Of a stretch of 64,000 nt of DNA, positions 13,702 through 25,553 are shown in pieces; positions within the stretch are counted from its first letter, which is position 1, and every line of letters starts with the position of its first letter. The stretch comes from Babylonia areolata (Eukaryota > Mollusca > Gastropoda > Neogastropoda > Buccinidae). Where the stretch lies: assembly GCF_041734735.1 (NCBI RefSeq), contig NC_134879.1, forward strand, positions 10,870,810 through 10,934,809, written 5' to 3'. The notes beneath the pieces are model-generated. The model had not been told where the DNA came from, did not search any database, and was given only the letters and a program-made list of their open reading frames with translations. Position numbers and translations under genes: made by a program.

Positions 13702-13702
13702 T
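13240..13702 (-). repeat. 147-bp tandem triplication of SR exon end plus donor
   Basis: Three near-identical copies start at 13240, 13387 and 13534, an exact 147-bp period. The copy nearest 13702 is the real first coding exon of the SR gene (13701-13579). The other two hold only its 3' half (encoding [21 protein letters not shown]), the donor GTAAGT and the first intron bases, separated by (TTA)n/T-runs. Neither extra copy has a good acceptor, so they are probably intronic. Their identity implies a recent duplication or an assembly error at a microsatellite. Confidence 0.85.
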
Positions 13703-14041
13703 CTGAAACAAAAGAGCAAACAAGATTAAACTTTTCCTGTAACCACTCCTCTCATTCACCTGATGTTCACCTTCTATCAATCAACCAGCCTATTGCCTTT
13801 TAAGTTCTAGTTCTACAGGAACAGAATAAAGCTCCCATGTCTTTCATATGTTGCAAGGCCAGGGGCTGGGGGCAGCAAATTCATATTCACTGTCTAATTA
13901 TCAAAAGGGCTCAGCATATGAGATGGGACCCATTCCTCTTTCCCCTGCTTCAACCTTCCTCAACTTAAGGTGCCTTTCCCAAGAACACGCCATGCTGAAA
14001 TGGGGCCTCAAACTCTGGTCACTGAATAAGAATAGATGCTT

Positions 14042-14187
14042 CGTAACCGGTCATTTCACCCCATTGTCAGTTCACCCCTCGTCAGTTTGTCAGTTCGCCC
14101 CCTTTGCCAGGGGCTGCCTGGTTAAGACAGATAGTTCTATATTGCTAACAGACTGTGATATCGCATGCACGACTGATACCAATGAAG

Positions 14188-14262
<75 letters not shown>

Positions 14263-14850
14263 CCTCCAATAAAGTCAAAAAGTTAAACAGACCAACATAC
14301 TTTTTATGTTTTTATTTGCATACACACACCCATTGATCCAGGATAAAAAATACATAGGCCTATCTATAATTATAGGCTAATAATAACTTTTGGCCTATAA
14401 ATGCATAGACCCATACATAGGCCAATATTCCTATGATCAGAACCCCAAGATTCCATGTTGTGGGTTTTTGCTCTTTTCCTTCTTACTCGTTTTACAGTTT
14501 TTAATTAATCTTTTCCTAAAACTGTTTCTGTTTCAATAACCCTAGGCTATGAAGGCTTCTTTGTTTTAGCAGGCTTGTCTCTCCTTGAAGGGATAAATTT
14601 AGCAGGAGGTGCAACTAAGAGTAAGATGCGAATTTACTTATACAGTTCAATTTTAGAGCCATCCTGTTTTGGCTATAATTATCACTACCACTATCCTTCC
14701 GCAAATTCAAAGAAAACAATACACAATCAAACATTTATATTTTATGAACTGGTTGGGGATGAAACGACCACGAATGGGGCAAAACGATCTGTGGTATGGG
14801 GGCGAACTGGTTGGGGGTGAACTGACGATGGGGCGAAACGACTGGTAACC
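14042..14850. mobile_element. Non-autonomous TIR DNA transposon
   Basis: The left end (GTAACCGGTCATTTCACCCC) is inverted at the right end (GGTTACCAGTCGTTTCGCCC on the minus strand), and similarity continues through about 55 bp of repeated TTCGCCCC/TTCACCCC-type motifs. The flanks are AGATGCTT and AGATGTTT, a plausible 8-bp target duplication with one mismatch, which would suggest a hAT-like mechanism. A (GT)n repeat lies inside. No transposase frame is visible, so it is MITE-like. Confidence 0.6.
14191..14261. repeat. (GT)n microsatellite
   Basis: About 35 GT units inside the TIR element of SR intron 1. Confidence 0.95.
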
Positions 14851-15585
14851 AGATGTTTAATGCTGAACCAATCTGACCATGATGCTGCCTTTGTTTAATT
14901 AAATTTTTGTTTCTAAGACCTTTAATATTAATTTGTATTAATATGGAATGAGCGCATGACATCACGTGCAATGGATTGTGGGATCGTTCACCATTCTGGT
15001 AAGATGCAACGTGTAAACAAACTTGCACATCCTCGATCGTAAGCATTGTTGATGCTTTCAGAGCTATAAGTTCGCTGATGTTTTGTTGATTGCAACAACG
15101 CTTTGTATGATCGAAGAATTGAAAAATGATGTGGGAATGAAATTCTTCCAAATCTCTAAAGTGGAAAGAAATGAAAGCAGGTAGAAATCACAAGAAGATA
15201 ATGAGTTCAGATTGCAGCGATCACACACAAAACCATGATCATCACATTTGAGGTATGCGTGATAGTTCAAGACACTGTCAGGGATGTTTTTAACGGGATT
15301 TACATTTTCCTGTTTGTGTATGTTTTGTGTGAGAGTCGTAGTGGCCGATGAGTATACTGTGTGCAGAGTGTCCGCATAGTACTAGTGTATGTCACAAATG
15401 TAATTTTCTGTTTGATTCTCAAGGAGACACAACTGAATTCAAACCAATAACATCCTGCCATCAATTTTGATTAGTTTAAGACGTTGTAAATGACATACCA
15501 CATATGCTAGTCGGATTCTTGAACAGCAGCAAAACCCAACTTGCTTGACAGGATTTTTGTGCAATAATTATATTTGTGTACCTAT

Positions 15586-15588
<3 letters not shown>

Positions 15589-15624
<36 letters not shown>

Positions 15625-15631
15625 CGCGCGT
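15589..15631. repeat. (TG)n(CG)n microsatellite
   Basis: A TG run passing directly into an alternating CG run, the kind of tract able to form Z-DNA. It lies in SR intron 1. Confidence 0.9.
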
Positions 15632-16640
15632 CTGTGAATTCTGAACTAGAATAAATGATTTCCAGATCAAATCTCTCTCTCTCTTTGGAAATAAATGGTT
15701 TTTCTTTATTTTTTTTTTATATGTTTGATTTCTTTATTGAAATGAATGAATGGTAATTTGTTAAATCAGTTCAGGAAACAGGCAGTTTAACAAACTCTAA
15801 ATATGATCAAATCAGATGAGAATTCCTTGGACTTGCCTCTTTGTATCTTAAAGCAGACAACATGCAATAAACCACTTGAACTAAATAAAAAGAATACCCC
15901 CCCCCCCCCTTTTTTTCCCCACACATCACATACCAATGCAAACCATTTGAATTTACATTTTTTAGACATGTCGCCATGGTGTGAGACACATACAATTTAT
16001 AATTTAAAAAATACTCATTCCATTTCAACCATGCTGATGAAAAATATGCAACACACACATGCACACACAAGTGGACATGCAATATGCAAGTGAAGAAGTG
16101 GAACAAGAGCCAGAGGCCCATGATGCTGAACCAGAAATGGAAAAAGATAGTGTATCAGCAGCTTATGCTCTTGAGGATGCAAGAACTGACTGCTAGAACA
16201 TTCACTGATAGGATGAGGGAAGAAATAAACAGACATATATATGAAAACAGAAACTTGAAAGAACAGTTACAGATGAAAGACATTAGCTCAGTGCTGTATG
16301 GTCAAATTTGTAACGAACTGAAGACAAACATCATTTGTTTAATCTTGAAGCACATGTTGCAGTGTACAAGACAAGAACTATGCCTTTAGACTTGTTTTCA
16401 TAAGGAGTGAAGCAATAACACAATTTATGTTTGATCCAGTAAAACTAAAAGGCAACAAGACTGCTAATAGTAACAGACATTAACATGGTGAGAGAGTCTA
16501 AAATAGATTACTATTCATTATGTTATCAGTTGCAATGAATGAATAATTGTGGATGGTTCAGTACATTGTCAAAATGGTCATTTTTAAAATACCTTTGTGA
16601 AAATATGTTAACGGTGTCATAAAATAAATGCAAATATACA

Positions 16641-16642
<2 letters not shown>

Positions 16643-16736
<94 letters not shown>
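16643..16736. repeat. (AT)n(GT)n compound microsatellite
   Basis: About 29 AT units followed by about 18 GT units in SR intron 1. Confidence 0.95.
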
Positions 16737-16738
<2 letters not shown>

Positions 16739-19510
16739 GAGGTAAAATCAGTCAGATTACTAGATCAAGCAGACAAAAGTAAACAGATCAAATGCATAAG
16801 GGCAAAATAATAGATACAATCTTAAATGAATCACACTGCAGATGAACATACATGTGACAGTATGAGGCCAGCAGGATTACATACATAATTCTGTCAAGTT
16901 ATGGGGAATCATCCAGTAAGATGGTACTCATGTAACTGGCCTTGTCCCCAAACTTTACAGCAGCTTAAGTTTTAAATCTTCGTAGTAAATCCCCACTAGG
17001 GGTTCAGATCTCAACCAACCCAGCTATGTAGTGACAGTGGGCATCATTATTGTCTGATTTATCCATTACTGTACATGGCAAAAGCAGTTCCTCATTTAGC
17101 TTTAGAAGTGCATAACTTGCATGCGTGCATGCACGCACACATACACATGCACAGACACACAGAAAACACACAAATACATAGTATTAATCAGTTTCTATTC
17201 TCATCATTATCATTGATTTAATCACAGACAGAATGATTCTGATGTCCATGCTATTATCAGTCATGTTTGTGATGACATGGAACAGTGACAGCCGACAACT
17301 GCAATACACACACACACTCACTCACTCATACAGACTAACTGGCACAGTAAATAGATGTAAGCTCCCATATGTGTACACGTGACAATACATAAAAACTAAG
17401 AGCAAAATTATCTTTCAATGCAGTATTATCCTCCCTAGCTGTCATGGCCATTTGTTGACTTACTCTTGAATTAGAAAGAAAAATAAAAACAAAACAAGTG
17501 AATAACAACCAAAACAAAACAAAATTATTATTATTATTTTTATACATAGTTCAAAATAAGTCAGCCAAGTACAATCACCACCAGTTATCATGTAAATTGT
17601 AAGTCTTAATTTGATCAGTGTACTGCATGTGTGCTTCTAGACTTTCAGTGAAGCATTTCAACTGCTCAAATGTGTAAGCGCTCACGCCGAACACACAATT
17701 GCGATGGAATCCAACTAATTCTCATTCCTTTGAATCGCATGTATCAAAACCAAATAACGCGCACGATCTACTAGCCTTTGTGCCCAACTAATTCACGGAC
17801 TTATATTGTCCTTCGCCCTGAGTTCTTCCATATTCAAATACTAAATTTGACTGACACGAGAAACGAAAGGAAAGGACCGGAAACGCCGACCTCATATCAT
17901 CATAGCGGACATCGCTCCGCTTTCTTAGGAACGCTACATCATTGCTCGTTCCCTATAGTAATTTCTTGTGAGAGCATGGTGAATAGAAGCTTCTAGCTTC
18001 TTTTTATTTTCAATAAAATATTCAAGTTCATTGAAAAACAAACAAAAAACAAAACAACAAAAAACCAATTAAACATACAGTCATGATACACCCAAATTCA
18101 TGCCCTGCTCTCACAGTGACCTGAAGAATCAATATCCCTCCACTTCTGTGCTTTAGTTTGAGCAAGTCCTGTCAAGGTCTCCACTGTCGGCAAATTTATA
18201 GACTACTGTCACTGGACTTGGTGGCGGTCTCCAGAATGGTGGAGAGGAGGATTGCTCACTCACTCTGGCTCCAAACAAAGCCATTATTGTCATCAGTAAG
18301 GGGCTTAATAGGTGGTGTCTGAAATACTTTAATCAGATTAGGCATTACTGAACACCACCAAAGTGACTGACAGCAGTGAGGCATCTCTGGTGTTCTACCT
18401 TCTCCCAACCGAACACTGTGGACTGCAAACGCTGGTACTGCGACAAACCCAAGTGTGGCTGTGTATGGGAACTTCGAATGAGTGAGAATAATGCCACTGA
18501 AAGTGAAACAGCAAAGATGGTGCAGCAAAAAAACCAAACAAGTGTTTGTTATGGTTTGTGTGCTGGGTACCTTTTTATTGCGGATACCGGGCAAACCAAC
18601 ACTGAACAGGCACCTCGCGAGTATGCATGCACGTGTGGACACATACATGACGAATACATGAGCATTCAGTATTTCACTTTCACTGCGTTGACGGCCACAA
18701 TCATCAATTTGATTTTTACGCCGTTATTGTTGTTGGGTTGCGATGAAAGAAAAACAAGCTACAGAAAGTGACAGACCTATTAGTGAGGATGAAAACTTAG
18801 TCCTACTCTAAGTGGGTTCTCCGGCAGGCTACTATCACTTCACTTTTCGCCCTTCCGAGCTAGCTGGTCCCTTGCTGATCTAAGACAGCAGGGCCCCAAA
18901 AATAAATTAAAACCCCCCAAAAATATTAGGGTAAGAGAGGGGGTGGGGAAGAGGAGGGGTAGGGGACATATTATCTAATTAACTACTGATGGGGGGGCAC
19001 CCTAGACTTAAAGGTATTCAGTACACATTCACAATGGGATAATTAAAAATATCTGACATTTTTTGCAAAGCAAAGCCTCATTTTTCACGGAGATTTTCAC
19101 CGATCAGTCTTGCACTAGTTACCGTTTGCAATTGCTGGACTTGGACCGGTCAAAAAGGATACATGCATGAATTTGACTGCGTTCCTTTGTGTTGACTTAA
19201 GTGGACTGGCCCAATACCAGGTCGCTTGTTGGACCTTTAGATACATGTCTACTTCCACAAAATCGTGTCTTCACACAGACGGACTGATTTTGATGGCAGA
19301 TGCACCCAACGGACTGAGTGTTCAGCCGCAAGACCATGACAATTATCTACAATGTCAGAATGTGTCATCCAATTTCACTTTAGTTTAATCAAGTTAATTT
19401 TGTTTACCCCATCAAATCCTTTCATTAAATGTAGTGTGATGTACAATATAGTTCAAACATAAACAATACAAATAACGAACGCGCTCATAGGACATAACGA
19501 TATTTCTTAC

Positions 19511-19600
19511 CTGCAAAATTCTCCCCAGCTTGTACCTGAAACTCCGTAACGCTGCACTCACGCTACAAGATGGCGCTCTTTGGGTTTTGGCAAACGGGGT
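19511..19600 (-). other. Non-coding first exon of the SR gene
   Basis: On the minus strand, CAAGCTGGGGAGAATTTTGCAG is followed at 19510 by the strong donor GTAAGAAAT. The next exon (13702) opens with a single base before ATG, so this would be 5' leader only. The upstream limit near 19600 is a guess: no TATA box is evident. Confidence 0.55.
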
Positions 19601-20003
19601 TTACAAACCTTCTTAAAGGGCACCTATGATTATCAAAAAATCATATACAGTAATATTCGAAATAGGATTATATGAAATTGTGACTTGTACCGACTCATGA
19701 AAATTAACTCTTAAAAATAAGCGTTTCTATGATTCGGGACATACCGGATCCAATCGTAATCCCATCCACGAAATGGGCCGACAGTTACCGAAAGCTTTCT
19801 GAAGCTAAAAATAAAAATAAATCTCTAAACCATATTTGTGGTGAAAAGTCAACTGAATCTAAAGTATACTATACTATGACATCTTACCATACTTTCAGAT
19901 ATGGTGTATAAAATTCTAGTGATTTCGTAATGTTGTGACCTTATAAAAGCGTTAACAAAGTATTTTCCATGATATCTTTTTGGATTTGGGACTCCCACGA
20001 ATA
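19560..20003. promoter_or_regulatory. Candidate bidirectional SR gene/INO80 promoter
   Basis: The interval between the divergent leader exons. It contains CAAGATGGCGCT at 19566-19577 (YY1-like) and a similar AATGGCGGGAG at the INO80-side leader. No TATA box stands out for either gene. YY1 is an established partner of the INO80 complex in other animals, so a YY1 site here might allow feedback, but that is speculation. Confidence 0.45.
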
Positions 20004-23000
20004 ATGGCGGGAGACCCCATGCGACGCGAGAAGAGAATCATGAGGTCCGTTTTACTTGCGGCTGCCAACCATTGCTCGTTGCAGTTTTTGATTCGCCATA
20101 TTGGCCGCGGTTATGCAGAGGACTTTGCTCAGGGTCATACTTGGTCCCTTTTTCTTGGATATTTTCTTAAGGTTTGTCGTGTTGTGTGATTGTGATTAAG
20201 AATTATTGTCCAAATGATCATATGAAACGTCGAATGATGTGACAGATGGTAATTTGATGACAGAAGCTTGGTTTCTAAGTTCTTTTAAGGTGTCCTAACC
20301 GCTGTCTGTTGAGGAAGTGATGAAAACTGAAGATTCAATCCCGAAGCTTTACTTGTATTTTTCGTCGATAAAGAAATGAGTTGCACTGGAAATGATATTG
20401 CCGGATAAGTTTTTATTAAAGGCGCTATTTTAGTAATGTAAACATTTGTCATTGGTTGTCCTGGACCGGAGCACGTGGTCCAGGGTCTCCGGTTTCTCGA
20501 TATGCTGTTTCAGGAAATTCTTGTTTCATGTTTCTGCGACTGGTGTCAGATCGTTGCGTCGCACTTGCGGGAGCACGAAAAGGGAATGATCCCAAGAGCG
20601 ATATTTCACAAAATTGTATTTCGTGAAAACCTAGCAAATGGGGCGTTTAGTACGGCCTCTTGTTCAATGGCCAAGACTGGGAGAGGGGAGCAACAAAAAT
20701 TGGTTCATTAATCTTTATGGCATGGAATCAAGGGTTGGGGAAGAGGTGATAGGTGGGATGATAGCAGTGTTGGAGGGAAAAGTTTGTTACTAAATAACTA
20801 TACAATGTTTGGCTTTGAATTGGCTTTAAGTTTAACATGTATGGCCGAGAAAAGTGCTCACATGCAAATACATTTTTAACTTAGGTAAGTCCTGTGTGTT
20901 ATAGAACTAAACATGTCAAAGCAAGATGAATAAGAATATGAAAATTTGACGTTTTTGTTTCAGCGGTCTAATGTCAAACATGCTTTGTACATTAGACATT
21001 AAATATATAGATATTTTAATACAGAATTTTGAAGTTAAAGTGCAACACAACAGAAATTAATAAGCATAGCTGATTATACGACTGGTGGTGGTCAGTATTA
21101 CATACGTGTGAGTGAATGCATGTTTCTACAGATAACACAGATGTTTCATACAAAGTTCCTGGTGCGCATGAATCTCTCTCTCTCTGAGCTCTCTCTCTCT
21201 CTCTCACACACATACACACACAGATGGCCGCTGATGTCTGGAATTTCAGTTTTGCCTGTTCGAGACCGTGTGTGGGGGGAGGGGAGGGGGGGGGGGGCGC
21301 CATGGAAAACATGCATTTGTTTGCTGACAAAATGCAATTCACCATTTCAAATGGAGTTATCTGTTCGCAGTCTCAGCACAAAAAAACACACAGAAAAGGA
21401 ATGATAATGATTAAGTAAGTTGAAAGCGGGAACTGTCAACAAATGTGTAAAATTCAGATGAGTAACGGACAGACAGACAGACGCATGCACGCAAGCATAA
21501 AACCCCAAAAAGGAAAAAAACCCACAGAAGTGCCTTGTGCTGTTGTGGTATGCTTTTTCTTTTGAGTAATCTAACGATTTATAATCAGATAAAACGGTTA
21601 ATGAAAAGAGAAAACAAAAGGCTTTTAGTTTCATATGAAACATTTGGATGAACCAGTCATGTATGGATAATTGATTTTCTTTAAAGGCCTGTAAAGCACC
21701 AGCAAAAAATCCCATAGATACAAATTAAAATGCTGGCTCGCTTTTCAAGTTTTTTTGCCTGATCACTCCAGCTTTGGCTTTAGTGACAGGCTGTCATGAG
21801 TTGAGGGGACCTATTTCTTACATTAAGACAAGCAAAACAATGAATCTGGTCTGTTGATATAGTTTACACTGAGCAGCAGTATCCAAGTACCGCTGTTTCC
21901 TGTGACCCCCCCCACCCCCACACACACACACAACGCTTAATACCAGTTCAATCAAGGGCCATAATTGTTGCCCCCTCCCCCTCCCAAGCCCACTGTTCTC
22001 TCTCTATACAGATTTGAGAAAAATGAAAGCACCATAATCTAAGAAATCTGTTAATTCTACTATGCCTGTAACTGAGACTTGATTCAGAGGAACTGGCAAA
22101 CTGATTTTTTAAATAGAAAAAAAGAAATTTATTGGCTGTCCCATTGTAAATCATTACTGGATTACTTCAAATGAAAAGCTGAATACTACAAGATTTTATG
22201 TTGTTCTCTCTCTCTGGCTTGATCTGTCTGTCTGTCTCTCTCTCTCTCTCATCTTTATTGTGTTTGTTTCACCCAAAGATCATGTGCAGATTTCTCCATT
22301 TCAAAAGATGAATACTGCAATTTGTTATATATTAGTTTCCCATATTCTCTCTGTTTCTTCTTATCATATATCAGACAGACAGACAGACACCAGTTGCCCT
22401 GTGTCAGTGTACTTGCTTCAGACTGCAGATTGGCTGCTAACTATATATAATATATATGAATTGGATTGGTCCACCTCTGTCCCTTTGACTGACAGAGCGA
22501 ATTTCAAATTTGAAGTAGGCTGAGACCAAATTTTTTGCTGACAGTGATACTCACTAAACTGAGAGATTTTGTTGTCATTTATAAAAAAAAAAAAAAAAAA
22601 AAAGGAAAGAAAAAGAAAAAAAAAGTACCTGTTCTAACTTAGAGCTGTGTTTGTGGCCTGCTGATGTGTTAACATTTGAGATGAAAAATCATTGCAGAGC
22701 TGTCATTTTCCCAACAGAATCCGAAAAAGGAAAAGTCGAAGATGCACCTCTTTTTTGCATTGGGTGTTTTGCAGAACTTACGAATTATTCACAAGGAAAA
22801 GGTAGCATTTTTGCTTTATTTTGTTAGTTCCTATATGTTGTTATAGTCTTTTTTTTTTTTTCCTGGAGCAGCATTTATACATTGGTTACAGAGGGCAGAG
22901 GAGCAATGTCATTTGACTCCATCTTGGAACACAATTATGGACAGCTTGCCAGGCCCGTTCATGTCCAGCAGTTGGAGTCCGCCCTTCGGTTGGAGCCTTT

Positions 23001-23026
23001 CCTCAGCTATGCTGAGAAAGTCCTGA
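20004..23026 (+). CDS. Upstream overlapping ORF on INO80 leader exons (candidate)
   Basis: Two exon-like segments precede the INO80 start exon: 20004-20171 (ATG in good context, starting MAGDPMRREKRIMRS, donor GTTTGT) and 22718-22801 (acceptor CCAACAG, donor GTAGCA). Joined to the exon at 22892, they give an uninterrupted 128-codon frame ending at 23026. It overlaps the INO80 start (22906) in another frame. I recognise no family in it. It may be a translation-limiting uORF, a small upstream protein, or chance. The splicing is inferred. Confidence 0.35.
20172..22717 (+). other. Putative INO80 leader intron
   Basis: If the leader exons are right this is a 2.5-kb intron. It contains GA/CT-rich microsatellites (about 21175-21210, 22205-22250) and a poly-A tract near 22581. 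No other gene is visible. Confidence 0.4.
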
Positions 23027-25522
23027 CAACACCAGTGCTCAGCAGGTATGCGAAAGTTTGGAGTTTATTTCTTATGGTCATGGTGTTTATTTCTTGTTAC
23101 ATTTTCAAAACCTGTGGAATAAAAAGTGAATTTGTTTGCTGGGTTTCTGTGTTTTTATAAAAATCTCGCTGCCCCCCCCCGACCCCCCCCACCATCCCTG
23201 CCCCCCATAGGTATATAAAGATATTTTGTTATGACCAACTGTTGTCATCACATTCAGGATAATTTCAGAAATAATGAAAATTGTGTATTGAAATGTAACT
23301 CTCTTTTTTTAGTACTGTAGTTTACAGGACTGAATGAGATAACCTTGTGTATGCTTCCACTGGTACCATCTGAGTGTACTTGTTAGAGCATACACAATAT
23401 CACTGCCATTATGTGTAAAATGATATGGTAATTAAGTGCCTTAGGTTTTACTCATTATACTTTGTTTTTTGTTTGATTGTTAACACATTGCAAGTACTGA
23501 CAGGCTCACTTGCTACACTGAAACTAAGACTGGAAAATGATGATTTTGCCTATTTTCCTCAAGCCTACAACTTGAGTGATGTATTAGAAATAGGAATATG
23601 TTTTATATGAAAATAAAGTTGAGTTTTTCCTCTTTCCTATGATGTCTTTGTTTTTCTTCTGTTAAGTCTTTATTGAATAATTGAGTAAAAATCAATGGTA
23701 ATCTGAGGGCTTCTTGCATGCTGTGGCCGACAGCCTTGATACAGATCGTGTCAGCTGGTATTGCATCTTTCTTTCATTGGCTTACCTGTACCCTTTAAAT
23801 TTTTACCTATAAGCCTATTTTTAGCACTTTTGTGTGTGTCTAAACCTGCGCTTTTCAGTGGTTATCGGCTCAGCTAGAAAAAATGTAGCTTAAAAATTAT
23901 ATTCATTTGATTTATCACATGAATTTCTCAAAAGTGGTATAAAAAACAAAGTTATTCTGGGTATGAAACGAAAGCACTGTTAGTTTACTTTGGAGTGGTA
24001 TGCAAAACTGCCATGTTACATCATGGGTGTAGACATGCTCCAAGTTAAAAGAGCAGCCATGCATCATTCAGATGCAAAAATGCAGCATTGGCTGAGCGAA
24101 GATACGTGTGCGCCTAACTTCAGTCTTGACCCAGAGCCTTTTACAAGAGTTATCGGCAAGGAAAACCTTTGAGATTGATTTTGTCCATTATGCTGTTAAT
24201 CATAGATTTTAAGAGGTGCATTTTTCACAAATGACTGTTTGAAAAGTGTTCAATCACTGGGGATACTCCATGAAATGCAAAAGCAGTACCAATTGTCTGA
24301 CTTCCAGTGATGATTGTTTCTCTTCACAATGCAACTAATTAGTATGCTAAGTTGCTGGTGTGTTGAAATAAAACATTAATGAGCAGGCACACTTTGGAGG
24401 AGTGGTTTTAATTTTATTTGCAAAATTTTATTTGCAAATTTGATTTTTCCAGAACATCATCACGCCAACAAATTGATAACAAGAAAATACACAACTCACA
24501 AGACAATATGTTTGCTGGATGCAACTTTTAAATCATAAGTCAATGAAGTTTGCATATCTGTCAGAAAGTCAAGAGAGAACAGTGATGTATGTGTGTCCAG
24601 ATAAAAACAAATCAAGAATTTATTGTTTGATCTTATGCATCATTATTCGTATTGCACCTCCTTCCCTACCACCCCTCTCCCTCAACAAATTGCATTCAAC
24701 TTTCATCAGGTAAGGAGCTGTGCCATTTGATTAAAAAACAAAACAACTAAATTAGGTGCAATAAGGCTCAGTTTCAGTGAACTTCAATTGGCTGTTACTT
24801 TGGTTGTAATATAGATAGAACCATGATTTTTGTTATGGGGCATCTGTTTTCACAAACTGCATTTTTAATCTAATCTTGCTGTAATTGTGTAAAGTTATTT
24901 CAACAGACCCTTTTGTGAAAGAAGAAAAAGGCTGCCAGTACCTAATGATGATATTGTTTGAAATGAACTTGTGGACTCATAAAAGTCAAATTTTCATTTT
25001 TTAATTAGTTAATCCAGACTAATTATTTATTGATAGAGTTTGCTCAGCCTTGTTATAATGCCATGTCAGATTAGGCCTTATCAGGGTGCCCCATTATTTG
25101 TTCTCATTTGACACTCATTTGACAGTGTTACTCTTACAGTCTTAGGAGTGGGCTTACTCCTGTTTGGAAATTCTAAAACACTAGGGGGTATTGGTGTGTG
25201 TGTACGCGCTTTTATTGTTTTAACATGTGGTGATGTACTTGGTGATCTGTACAAAGTAACAAACCTATTGAAACCCACATTTTTATACACAAGTCTTACA
25301 CAGATAGTGTGGAAAATAATGTTAAAATCATCATTTTCTGATTGATCTTGTAACTAAAAAAAATTAAGCCACTAAAGCTAACTGCAGGAGAGGAGTGACA
25401 GAACTTCAGGGGGAATAAAAAGTCCTGTGCTCACATTGTGGAACATGAACTTTTACAGCACAAAATGATTTTCGACCCTAGGATCTTAAGTAGGCAAAAC
25501 ATGACGCGCGCACACACTCGCT

Positions 25523-25553
<31 letters not shown>

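Larger units (their letters stand above)
13703..19510 (-). other. SR gene intron 1
   Basis: The 5.8-kb first intron, between the non-coding exon and the start-codon exon. It holds a TIR element (14042-14850), several dinucleotide repeats, and a CpG-richer tract at about 17640-18000 that is not explained. An open frame at 16084-16389 (101 codons, possible helix ENRNLKEQLQMKD) has no family match I can name and may be a decayed transposon fragment. Confidence 0.6.

Noticed and set aside
13177-13803. Plus-strand open frame of 208 codons with internal repeats
   Set aside because: It is the antisense of the triplicated SR exon and has no independent coding features.
14090-14278. Open frames through GT/AC microsatellites
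   Set aside because: Low-complexity translations of dinucleotide repeats.
15064-16389. Zinc-finger or THAP-like transposase pieces
   Set aside because: A CDDHGFVCDRC segment on the minus strand and a coiled-coil-like stretch on the plus strand are suggestive, but too short and on opposite strands.
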